Below are positions 1-6,272 of a stretch of DNA of 10,270 nt, one piece after another (within the stretch, counting starts at the first letter, position 1; each line of letters opens with the position of its first letter). The position numbers and the translations under genes are program-made. The stretch is from Chlamydiota bacterium (GTDB taxonomy: Bacteria > Chlamydiota > Chlamydiia > Chlamydiales > SM23-39). The notes under the pieces were generated by a model that was not told the origin of the DNA, did no database searches, and worked only from the letters and a program-made list of their open reading frames with translations. The stretch is taken from contig DAIDLB010000161.1 in the NCBI GenBank assembly GCA_027449725.1, positions 1-10,270 of the forward strand, written 5' to 3'.

Positions 1-174
1 GTCTCAGACCATTTTTGTTTCCCAGTATTTTTAATCAAAACAGTTTTCAAAGAAAGTTTTACTCAAAACCTGAAAAATTTATATTGGTCTGAATTTACAG
101 AACAGATGTTACACTACCGCGCGGTATATATGGCTTGGAAAACTGCTCAAGCAACTTACCGGTTTTTTAACTGA
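1..174 (+). CDS. 3' end of an unidentified protein (partial, enters from the left edge)
   Basis: Frame 1 of the plus strand is open from the first base to a TGA at 172-174, giving 57 codons of a gene whose start lies outside the window. The encoded tail is rich in aromatic and basic residues and ends in Tyr-Arg-Phe-Phe-Asn. I recognise no family or catalytic motif. The composition looks protein-like rather than random, but 57 open codons in AT-rich DNA can arise by chance, so this is moderate evidence only. The frame is convergent with the glycosyltransferase gene at 275-1339, and a 9-bp hairpin follows its stop by 13 bases, as expected for a real gene end. The alternative is that this is non-coding intergenic DNA. 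Confidence 0.45.
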   Translation, partial: VSDHFCFPVFLIKTVFKESFTQNLKNLYWSEFTEQMLHYRAVYMAWKTAQATYRFFN

Positions 175-187
175 TACTATAACAGAA

Positions 188-215
188 CCTTTGGCGGCAT
201 GAATGACGCCAAAGG
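188..215. terminator. Hairpin between convergent genes, possible bidirectional terminator
   Basis: A perfect 9-bp inverted repeat, CCTTTGGCG (188-196) and CGCCAAAGG (207-215), encloses a 10-base loop. It sits between the stop of the plus-strand frame ending at 174 and the stop of the minus-strand glycosyltransferase at 275. A proper run of T is missing on the plus side, and the minus side has only a loosely T-rich stretch (TTCTGTTATAG). Position and stem strength suggest a transcription end or RNA-stabilising hairpin. The lack of a U-tract keeps confidence modest. Bases 175-274 otherwise show no gene. Confidence 0.4.
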
Positions 216-274
216 CTCACTGCTCACTAATTTGAAACCTTCCGCTTTAGTTGAGACGTATTGATTCGAAGAGA

Positions 275-1339
275 TTATAGCGCACTTTTTTGAACGGCTT
301 CCCGCTGTTTTTGGGGGAGGTGCGGCTCTCGGAGCAGCTTGTCTACAAGAGCCTTTGCAACAGCTGTGCGACCGAGAGCTTTGGCACAGGAGTAGTGGAG
401 GAGAAGAACGCCCCAATCGATCATCCAATGCTCGACGAGGACGGCATCGTCCGATCGCGGCGTAGCTTCTGCTCTCTCCAGAATTTCGATAGCCTGGGTC
501 GCCTGACCCTGTTGCGCATGAAAGCGGGCGAGGTAGTAGAGCGCTTCGATTCGTGTTGGGCGGAACTGATAGGCTTTCCAGTAGAGAGGAACAAAGACCG
601 AGGAAGCGGCCTGCAGGTGGTATTCTAGTATCAGTGCCTTTCTGAAGCGGCTCCAATAGATCTCCTGATCCCATCCGCCCATGCCGGCGCGCAGTTCATA
701 GTAATGGTGCGCCTGTTCGTACTTTCTTCCCTCGAAATAGCTTTGCGCCAAGTAAAAGACCGTCCTCGGGTTTTGGGGATCTTTGCGATGAGCTACCTCT
801 AAAAGCTCCGCATCGCGGAGCACTTTTTGGATGCCAGCTTCGACGTTGCGGGGAGGGCATAATTTATACAAGCGATCGAGATGCCCCTTTTGCAAAACGT
901 GTGCATTGGGATGGGCGAGCGTTTCATGGACAACACCCACCCAGGCCCACTCCTCTTGGTTTGCAATGAGGAGCACGCGCTCGAAAGAATAGTTGCCCAA
1001 GCGGTGCAGGGCGGTGTAGTAGTCCAAATCGAGAGGAGGCAAGGACGCTCCTTCAGGACTGACCAGCTCTTCATCGGCGTCGATGAAGAGGAGATAATCG
1101 CCCTTGCCTCTGGCAAGCCGGAGTGCTTCATTCCGGTTGTGTCCAAAATCGACCCAAGGCCGCTCGTGCAGCTCTCCCGGCAGGTCAGCTAAGAGGCGGC
1201 GGATCTCTTCCTGCGTGCCATCGGTCGATCCGGTATCGACGATGATCCAGGAATGGATATGCTTTTTAACGGATTGAATAGAGCGCCGGATCGTCTCTCT
1301 TTCGTTTTTGACGATCATATTTAAACAAACGGTCTTCAT
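275..1339 (-). CDS. Family 2 glycosyltransferase with C-terminal TPR-like repeats
   Basis: A 354-residue protein. The N-terminal half is a GT-A fold glycosyltransferase: start MKTVCLNMIVKNE, nucleotide-sugar binding motif DTGSTDGT at 35-42 and the metal-binding DxD in FIDADEE (Asp87, Asp89). This is typical of GT2 enzymes of the SunS/cell-wall type that transfer a sugar from an NDP-sugar. From about residue 175 to the end the protein is helical with TPR-like repeats, clearest around 176-215 (ending FYLAQSYFEGRKYEQA) and 262-291 (ALYYLARFHAQQGQATQAIE), which suggests protein-protein contact or a protein or peptide acceptor. No signal peptide or membrane segment is seen, so it is probably cytosolic. 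The ATG at 1337-1339 has no Shine-Dalgarno sequence. It lies 39 bases after the vapC stop and may be read with vapBC or from its own promoter. Acceptor unknown. Confidence 0.88.
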   Translation of the reverse strand: MKTVCLNMIVKNERETIRRSIQSVKKHIHSWIIVDTGSTDGTQEEIRRLLADLPGELHERPWVDFGHNRNEALRLARGKGDYLLFIDADEELVSPEGASLPPLDLDYYTALHRLGNYSFERVLLIANQEEWAWVGVVHETLAHPNAHVLQKGHLDRLYKLCPPRNVEAGIQKVLRDAELLEVAHRKDPQNPRTVFYLAQSYFEGRKYEQAHHYYELRAGMGGWDQEIYWSRFRKALILEYHLQAASSVFVPLYWKAYQFRPTRIEALYYLARFHAQQGQATQAIEILERAEATPRSDDAVLVEHWMIDWGVLLLHYSCAKALGRTAVAKALVDKLLREPHLPQKQREAVQKSAL

Positions 1340-1378
1340 TTGTTTGATTGTGTTTTGATTTTGTTTTTAGCGCAAGAA

Positions 1379-1789
1379 TTAGATGATCAATTCAGAAAAG
1401 GTGCTTCCTGAGATAAGCCCATCGATGAATTTGAAATGATTGTCGTAGGAACAAAGAACGCAGCCGTTTTCTAATACTTGAGCCGCTATCCACATATCGT
1501 TAGTCGGGATTGGTTTGCCCTTTTTTTTTAAGGAAAAATGAATTTGACTATAGAAGTTAGCGGTGTCCGAAGTGATTGAAAAGATTCTAATTCGGGATGA
1601 TTGAAGGAACCGCTGTAATTCATCGCGATTTTTTTTGGTGCGATTTCCAGATTCGAAACCGCTGAGCAATTCTCCCAATACAACCGGACTTATCGCGAGA
1701 ATTTCCGCATGTTGGATGACTTCAAATATAGAAGTATCGCCTCGTTTAAATGCCGCATAGGCATTGGTATCGATAAGGACGGGTCTCAT
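1379..1789 (-). CDS. vapC: PIN-domain ribonuclease toxin, VapC type
   Basis: A 136-residue PIN-domain protein, the usual VapC length. The acidic residues that coordinate Mg/Mn in PIN nucleases are all present: Asp7 (LIDTNAY), Glu40 (LGELLSG), Asp98 (TNDMWIAA) and Asp116 (SYDNHF). VapC toxins cut RNA, often tRNA or rRNA loops, and are held inactive by the cognate antitoxin. I chose the ATG at 1787-1789, not the TTG six bases upstream, because AAGGAG (1798-1803 on the plus strand as CTCCTT) lies 8 bases before this ATG but only 2 bases before the TTG. The ATG shares one base with the antitoxin stop (TAATG), so translation is probably coupled. The intact active site suggests a functional toxin; its RNA target cannot be deduced. 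Confidence 0.93.
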   Translation of the reverse strand: MRPVLIDTNAYAAFKRGDTSIFEVIQHAEILAISPVVLGELLSGFESGNRTKKNRDELQRFLQSSRIRIFSITSDTANFYSQIHFSLKKKGKPIPTNDMWIAAQVLENGCVLCSYDNHFKFIDGLISGSTFSELII

Positions 1790-2043
1790 TACCAAAGCTC
1801 CTTGTCGACTTCTTCGAAAGATTGGATATTTTCATTGAACTCTTTCGCTTCTGCCGAAGACCATGAGCCGGCGAGATCGTCCAAATCATGATGAGTCACG
1901 CGTTTGCAGGTAAAGCCAAGGCCTTGCTCAATCATTTTCAGGACTAAGGTGTTGATGCTGATATGCAATTTTTTGGCCTCCTTTTTCAGTTGATCCATAA
2001 CTTCGGAGGGGATGCCCCGTAAATTGAAGTTTGATGCTGACAT
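1789..2043 (-). CDS. vapB: Ribbon-helix-helix antitoxin, VapB type
   Basis: An 84-residue protein immediately upstream of, and overlapping by one base, the PIN toxin gene. Residues about 5-43 (FNLRGIPSEVMDQLKKEAKK followed by a second helix SINTLVLKMIEQGLG) form a ribbon-helix-helix DNA-binding region. The C-terminal half carries the familiar antitoxin tail pattern DLDDLAGSW...EAKEFNENI...VDKELW, which in this family wraps around and blocks the PIN toxin. The expected role is to neutralise VapC and, as a complex, repress its own promoter; the repeats at 2062-2083 just upstream fit as operator. The ATG at 2041-2043 has only a weak purine-rich SD (AAAGAGA). Length and organisation are standard for a VapB. 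Confidence 0.92.
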   Translation of the reverse strand: MSASNFNLRGIPSEVMDQLKKEAKKLHISINTLVLKMIEQGLGFTCKRVTHHDLDDLAGSWSSAEAKEFNENIQSFEEVDKELW

Positions 2044-2061
2044 GAAGCGTCTCTTTCTGTG

Positions 2062-2083
2062 ATGATATCATAATGGTATCATA
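2062..2083. promoter_or_regulatory. Tandem 11-bp repeats, probable vapBC operator and promoter region
   Basis: Two adjacent 11-mers, ATGATATCATA (2062-2072) and ATGGTATCATA (2073-2083), differ at one base. The first contains a perfect 10-bp palindrome (ATGATATCAT). The 11-base spacing places the two sites on nearly the same helix face, as expected for cooperative binding of ribbon-helix-helix dimers. They lie 18-40 bases upstream of the vapB start. On the minus strand each copy yields TATGAT- or GATACC-like sequence, so a -10 element probably lies inside the operator, but I could not fix a convincing -35. Autoregulation by a VapB/VapC complex is an inference from family behaviour. Confidence 0.65.
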
Positions 2084-2116
2084 TAATGGGGTTTTGTGCA
2101 ATTTGTTCTGTATAAC

Positions 2117-2866
2117 TCATTGGCAATCAGTTGTTTTTCTTGCTAGAAGATTGGCGCGAAAGCGCTCGGCAAGGAAAGTGCCTGGCACGAGATGGGAAAG
2201 CATGGCTGCCAGCCGGACCTTCCAGTCGATCACGGCGTAGGGGGGTTGCCGTTCGATTTGGCGGAGAAGAAGGCGGACGGCTGTTTCAATGGGCATGGAG
2301 CAGGGTGGCTGTTTAAGATGGGGATTGCGACTTGCACGCGAAGCAAAAGGGGTGGCGATCTGTCCTGGCAGAGCGACGAGGGAGCGGATGCCGTGGGGTT
2401 TCAGCTCCACATCCAGGCTCTGGGAGAAAGAGGCGAGGAATGACTTCGCAGCGCTGTAGATGGTCATCGCGGGAAAAGGAAATAAAGAGGCTGCGGAGCC
2501 GATGTTGAGGATCGTACCTCTTCGTCCCTGTTCTTTCAAAACGCGGGCAGCTTCCAGGGCGATCTCCAGCGGCGCTTCGGCATTGACGACAAAAATCTCT
2601 TTTTGCGAAGAAAATTCGTCGAGGCAGTCGCCATAGGCGGTGAAGCCCGCATTGTTGATGACGAGATCGGGCGCTTTCTTTCGGATCGCCTCGAGGAGCG
2701 GCGCGCGCGTCTTGGCCAAATCGCACTCGATCCATTCGGCATTCGGAAGAGAGGGACGGGTGCGTGAAGTAAGTAGAAGCGACACGCCCCGCTCTGAAAT
2801 TTTCCGGGCAAGCGCGAGTCCAAGTCCGGAGGACGCGCCGGTAATGAGCGCAAGCTTATACTCCAT
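2117..2866 (-). CDS. Short-chain dehydrogenase/reductase (classical SDR)
   Basis: A 249-residue oxidoreductase of the classical SDR family, at the usual length. It shows the cofactor-binding motif TGASSGLG (9-16), NNAG (71-74), Asn95, and the catalytic set Ser124, Tyr137 and Lys141 (YSAAK), so the NAD(P)(H)-dependent active site is intact. Arg35 after the second strand fits NADP preference, but this is only suggestive. No signal peptide is seen. Substrate is unknown; the sequence resembles general DltE/DHRS-type SDRs. The ATG (2864-2866) lies inside the end of the phosphohexomutase gene with an 11-base overlap, preceded by AAGGA and AGGA, so the two are almost certainly co-transcribed and translationally coupled. 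The C-terminus holds a hydrophobic patch (LAAMLSHLVPGTFLAERF) that may be peripheral to membranes. Confidence 0.9.
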   Translation of the reverse strand: MEYKLALITGASSGLGLALARKISERGVSLLLTSRTRPSLPNAEWIECDLAKTRAPLLEAIRKKAPDLVINNAGFTAYGDCLDEFSSQKEIFVVNAEAPLEIALEAARVLKEQGRRGTILNIGSAASLFPFPAMTIYSAAKSFLASFSQSLDVELKPHGIRSLVALPGQIATPFASRASRNPHLKQPPCSMPIETAVRLLLRQIERQPPYAVIDWKVRLAAMLSHLVPGTFLAERFRANLLARKTTDCQ

Positions 2867-4496
2867 TTTCCTTCCTGAAACTCTCCAAAGTCTCTTTCAG
2901 CCGCGCATCGCAAGCGGCGATGCTCTCCTCGAGGTCCAATCCGGCGGGATCGGAGGCCTCCAAATAGATCTTGATCTTCGGCTCAGTGCCCGAAGGGCGG
3001 ATGACGAGCCTGGTTTGATCTTCCAATACAAAGAGAAGCACATCCGCCTGAGGCAGCGCCCCGCCTTCTTGCAAAAGATCCTCGAAGCGAAGAACCCTCC
3101 TCTCTCCGATCGACGCCGGAGGCGACCTGCGGAGCTTGTCCATCAACCTCTGCATCGACTCCATCCCGGCCAAACTATCGGCAAACGCAAGCGTAGAAAG
3201 CTTTTGCCTATGCACTCCAAAGTCGCGGTAGAGATCCCGGAGCGCATCGACAAGCGTCCGCCCTCGCAGCTTTTCCCTCTCTGCAGCTTGTGCGATAAGG
3301 CAGCAGGCGCCGACACCATCCTTATCACGGACAAACGTCCCTGTTAAAAGGCCGTGCGACTCTTCCGCGCCAAAGAAAAACCTCTTCTCGCATCTCCGGA
3401 TCTCCTCCGCGATGTACTTGAATCCCGTCAGCACGTCGATGCACTCCATTGCCGACCTCTTTGCAATCTTGCGCATCAGCTCCGTCGTTACAATCGTCTT
3501 GAGGACCGCCGCCCCCTTTGGCAGCTCGCCCTTCTTCATCAAATGGGCCAGACAGACGCAGGCAATCTCATTGCCATTGAAGCGCACCGCCTGCCCCAGG
3601 TTTCTCACAACGAGCCCAACCCTGTCCGCGTCGGGGTCGGTCGCCAGCAAAATATCAGCGCCCTCCCTCAGCATCTGCTCCGTCCCCAGCGCCAGCGCTT
3701 TTTCTTCTTCAGGATTCGGCGAGAGGGCCGCGGGAAACGCGCCATCGAAAGACTCCTGCGCCTCCACCCTCTTCGGCGCTGCAAACCCCCAACTCTCCAG
3801 CGCCTTCGGCACCAGCCTCAATCCCGTTCCATGCAAATTCGTATAGACAATCTTCAGCGACTTCGCCTCCGGGCTTCCAAGTTCCCGAAGCCGCCCCAAA
3901 TACGCCTCATCAATCTCGCCCCCAACCCACCGGATCAGTGCATGGTCCAATGGCGCAAGGCGAACCTGCTCCGGCCCGGCCACTTCTCGCACCTCTGCGA
4001 TGATTTCCCCATCTTCAGGAGCCACCACCTGCGCACCATCTTTGCCATAGACCTTATAGCCATTGTATTCAGGCGGGTTATGCGACGCGGTAATCATCAC
4101 CGCGGCAGAGCAGCCATATTCGCGGCACCCAAAAGAGGCGAGCGGTGTAGGACATACCTCCTCGGTAATCCAAGCCTCAATTCCATTCCCCACAAGCACC
4201 CTCGCCGTCTCCTCCGCAAAGAGCCTCGAGCGATGCCTCACATCGTACCCGATAAAAACCCGCTTCCCCCCGCGCCGCAGCAGATAATTGGCCAGCCCCT
4301 GCGTCGCCATCCGAATGGTGTATACATTGATTCGGTTGGTGCCGACGCCCATGACGCCGCGCATCCCTCCCGTCCCAAACGCAAGGCTCCGGTAAAACGC
4401 ATCCTGCAATGCATCCGGATCTCTCTTCGCCAGGTCGCGGATCTCTTCTTTCGTCTCCGGATCAAACGGTCCGTCAAGCCATTTTTGAAAACTCAT
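2856..4496 (-). CDS. Phosphoglucomutase/phosphomannomutase (alpha-D-phosphohexomutase)
   Basis: A 546-residue alpha-D-phosphohexomutase, matching the longer bacterial PgcA-like type rather than the about 450-residue GlmM/AlgC type. All four active-site signatures are visible: the phosphoserine loop TASHNP (136-141, Ser138), the metal loop DPDADR (287-292), the sugar-specificity loop GAEESHG (376-382) and the phosphate-binding loop RPSGTEPK (500-507); GTGGMRG near 41-47 is also typical. The reaction interconverts hexose 1- and 6-phosphates in the cytosol, feeding glycogen, nucleotide-sugar or envelope synthesis. GAEESHG fits glucose/mannose rather than glucosamine phosphates. I prefer the ATG at 4494-4496 over a TTG two codons upstream; neither has a clear SD. 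It overlaps the downstream SDR gene by 11 bases. Whether it is read together with the kinase gene 60 bases upstream is unclear. Confidence 0.93.
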   Translation of the reverse strand: MSFQKWLDGPFDPETKEEIRDLAKRDPDALQDAFYRSLAFGTGGMRGVMGVGTNRINVYTIRMATQGLANYLLRRGGKRVFIGYDVRHRSRLFAEETARVLVGNGIEAWITEEVCPTPLASFGCREYGCSAAVMITASHNPPEYNGYKVYGKDGAQVVAPEDGEIIAEVREVAGPEQVRLAPLDHALIRWVGGEIDEAYLGRLRELGSPEAKSLKIVYTNLHGTGLRLVPKALESWGFAAPKRVEAQESFDGAFPAALSPNPEEEKALALGTEQMLREGADILLATDPDADRVGLVVRNLGQAVRFNGNEIACVCLAHLMKKGELPKGAAVLKTIVTTELMRKIAKRSAMECIDVLTGFKYIAEEIRRCEKRFFFGAEESHGLLTGTFVRDKDGVGACCLIAQAAEREKLRGRTLVDALRDLYRDFGVHRQKLSTLAFADSLAGMESMQRLMDKLRRSPPASIGERRVLRFEDLLQEGGALPQADVLLFVLEDQTRLVIRPSGTEPKIKIYLEASDPAGLDLEESIAACDARLKETLESFRKENGV

Positions 4497-4539
4497 GGTC
4501 AAAGATTTATCACAAGGGCTGATATCGCGCTTCTTTTTT

Positions 4540-4560
4540 TTAAGGGACTCCGTCCTTTAA
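4540..4560. repeat. Imperfect inverted repeat at the end of the kinase gene
   Basis: TTAAGGGAC (4540-4548) and GTCCTTTAA (4552-4560) form a 9-bp stem with one G-U or C-A position and a 3-base loop. The stem includes the stop codon of the kinase gene (4557-4559) and is flanked by a run of T (plus-strand 4534-4541). For the minus-strand transcript the run reads as A after the stem, so this is not a standard intrinsic terminator for the kinase unit. It may act as an RNA end or processing hairpin. Confidence 0.3.
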
Positions 4561-5375
4561 TAAGCAAGCATTTCTAAGCGGTAAGGCGTAAAGTTGGGTT
4601 CTGCGGAGATTTCAATAGCCGGTCTGTCACTAATCGTGTAGGCGTGTTTGCGGTCTATTTGCACGATGTAATCTGCATTTTTTCGCGTGGGATAAACGTG
4701 GAACGCGAAATCGCCCACAATGTTCATCATATGCTGAAAAAATACAGATGGAGTGCGCACTTGGGTTTTCTTCAGTTCTCTTTGCCACTTCCAATCGTAG
4801 ATATTCTCTAGGGAAGTTTCCAGGTAAATTGCCATATCCGCGTATGGAAGAAAATCGATGGGAGGAGAATCTCCCAGCACATAGGATCCCTCGAAAAGCA
4901 ATACCGCAACATCCTGGAGATCGAGCGTTTCTTCATCGGTTTCTGTGGTGAGCTGATTGACAACCGGTTTAGTAATTGATCTGGCTCCATTTTTGATGTT
5001 GGCGAGGGTGGCGTGAAGTTTATGCCATTCAATTCGACGGGGGTCCAGCTCGTTGTCAAATTGTTTGCGGGCCTCCAGGCTCAGGTGGTAATGGTCTAAC
5101 CGAAGGATCTCGGCGTCGATGCCGCATTTGGCCAAATTTGCCTTTAAGAGATCGGTAAATGTACTTTTGCCAACGCCTGGGCATCCTCCTATGGCCACAA
5201 TATAGGGAATAGAAGTTCTTTCTTTCGCATCGATCTGTTTCCCAATCTTTCTAATGATAGGTTCCATACCTTCCTTAGACTCAGGCTTTAAATAAAGAAA
5301 AAAGGAGATGAGCGCAAACAGGAATAGCAGTGATTGACAGAGGCGTCCACATATTGAAGAGGAGGGAAAAATCAT
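4557..5375 (-). CDS. Uridine-kinase-like P-loop kinase with hydrophobic N-terminus
   Basis: A 272-residue protein of the phosphoribulokinase/uridine kinase superfamily. It has a Walker A motif GGCPGVGKST (63-72, Lys70), an acidic substrate motif DHYH (94-97), FDNELDPRRIEW (106-117), the strand-end motif VLLFEGSYVLGD (158-169) and a C-terminal P-x-(K/R)-x-AD pattern (PTRKNADYIV). The family phosphorylates nucleosides or related alcohols with ATP; the substrate here is uncertain. Unlike ordinary Udk (about 210 residues) it has an N-terminal hydrophobic stretch (about 13-29), a possible membrane anchor. This depends on the start: ATG at 5373-5375 overlaps the upstream TGA (ATGA), while an internal ATG at 5265-5267 has a better SD (AAGGA, spacing 4) and would give a soluble 236-residue kinase. 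It is the last gene of the HIT/DUF2608/kinase unit. Confidence 0.78.
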   Translation of the reverse strand: MIFPSSSICGRLCQSLLFLFALISFFLYLKPESKEGMEPIIRKIGKQIDAKERTSIPYIVAIGGCPGVGKSTFTDLLKANLAKCGIDAEILRLDHYHLSLEARKQFDNELDPRRIEWHKLHATLANIKNGARSITKPVVNQLTTETDEETLDLQDVAVLLFEGSYVLGDSPPIDFLPYADMAIYLETSLENIYDWKWQRELKKTQVRTPSVFFQHMMNIVGDFAFHVYPTRKNADYIVQIDRKHAYTISDRPAIEISAEPNFTPYRLEMLAY

Positions 5376-6262
5376 TGCTTATCCAGGATCATGAATTGCA
5401 CTTTTTCTTCGGCTTCTTCATCGCTGAGGAAGACGCCCCGTTTGATACACTCGATCTGAAGCTCGATGATCTCACGGTTTATTTTTTGTGGGGATTGAGA
5501 AGTTACGCGATATAAATATCCTTGGAAGGAAATGTTTCTTTTTCTCAATTCCGTTCCGATCTCTACGAGGTATTCTTCACAGTCGTCGAAGGCAATAACC
5601 CTTTTAGGCTCCCAATTAATTGCATCAAAGAAGGAAGAGAGTGTTCTTCCCTTTGGATTATGGCCGGTAGGCAGATGGCAAGAGCCAAAAATAATCCCTT
5701 TATAGTACTCCGGATAATCCCCATGATAGAGGTCCAATTGATCAAAAATAATCTGTTCTCGATCAAAACTGCTGCTAAAGTCTATTCCCAGTTTTTGCAA
5801 TAAAGAAAATCTCCAGTCCCTCGTGCTTGTGAGAAGGCCGTAGGGACCGGGATTTGCTGAGCATAGAGCAATTGTTTTGACTGAATTGAACTGCAATTTC
5901 TTGATGACATCAACGATTTCGTCCTCCACCAGCTTGGGAGGACAGGTCAACATGATGTTGCTTTTGATCTCCTCTTTCCAGTGAGGATTTTGAGTTTTTA
6001 TTGCGGCCAGCAATTCTTCGACATATAGAACATCTTCCCTGTCGAAGATATATGGGTTCCTGATCATGCGATATAGGTTATTCTGAAGAATATAGATCAT
6101 TTCACCCACGTCAAAAGCCACTAGAGTTTCATCATCGGCAGCATCGAGAGCCTCTATCGCAGAAGTGATCGAATGGATTGTGACAATATTCTCCCGGACG
6201 CTGCAGGAGCTATGTCCAGAGGAGGCTATAAGCGTTTGTATTGCGAGAATAATAAAAAACAT
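5372..6262 (-). CDS. DUF2608-type HAD-like protein with hydrophobic N-terminus
   Basis: A 296-residue protein resembling DUF2608, a HAD-superfamily-like family of unknown function seen in Chlamydiae and Legionellales. HAD-like landmarks in order: motif I region LVAFDVGEMIY with Asp51 but Gly53 where the second Asp of DxDx(T/V) should be; motif II region TIALCSANPG (Ser135); a candidate motif III lysine in NPKGRTL (Lys204); and motif IV VIAFDDCEEYL (Asp226, Asp227). Loss of the second Asp argues against ordinary phosphatase activity. The N-terminus (FFIILAIQTLIASS) is hydrophobic and probably a signal or anchor, but has no positive charge when started at the ATG 6260-6262. A TTG two codons upstream is an alternative; neither start has an SD. 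It begins 10 bases after the HIT gene and overlaps the kinase start by 4 bases, so one transcript is likely. Confidence 0.75.
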   Translation of the reverse strand: MFFIILAIQTLIASSGHSSCSVRENIVTIHSITSAIEALDAADDETLVAFDVGEMIYILQNNLYRMIRNPYIFDREDVLYVEELLAAIKTQNPHWKEEIKSNIMLTCPPKLVEDEIVDVIKKLQFNSVKTIALCSANPGPYGLLTSTRDWRFSLLQKLGIDFSSSFDREQIIFDQLDLYHGDYPEYYKGIIFGSCHLPTGHNPKGRTLSSFFDAINWEPKRVIAFDDCEEYLVEIGTELRKRNISFQGYLYRVTSQSPQKINREIIELQIECIKRGVFLSDEEAEEKVQFMILDKQ

Positions 6263-6272
6263 GGTCAAGAAC

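Noticed and set aside
115..126. 12-bp perfect palindrome TACCGCGCGGTA as a regulatory site
   Set aside because: It lies inside the partial reading frame 1-174 and has no partner site or promoter nearby; a single palindrome of this length can occur by chance.
177..674. Minus-strand 165-codon frame overlapping the end of the GT2 gene
   Set aside because: It runs in another frame of the same strand through GT2 coding sequence, with Ser/Pro/Arg-rich composition and no motif.
1323..1345. 7-bp inverted repeat (AAACAAA/TTTGTTT) around the start codon of the GT2 gene
   Set aside because: The stem has only one G-C pair and a 9-base loop, too weak to argue for start-codon sequestration.
2640..3347. 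235-codon plus-strand frame across the SDR/phosphohexomutase junction
   Set aside because: Antisense to two well-supported overlapping genes and without recognisable motifs.
3354..4577. 407-codon open frame on the plus strand opposite the phosphohexomutase gene
   Set aside because: The minus strand here encodes a complete phosphohexomutase with all active-site motifs. The plus frame is Arg/Pro/Leu/His-rich, has no domain and is open because of GC-rich codon bias.
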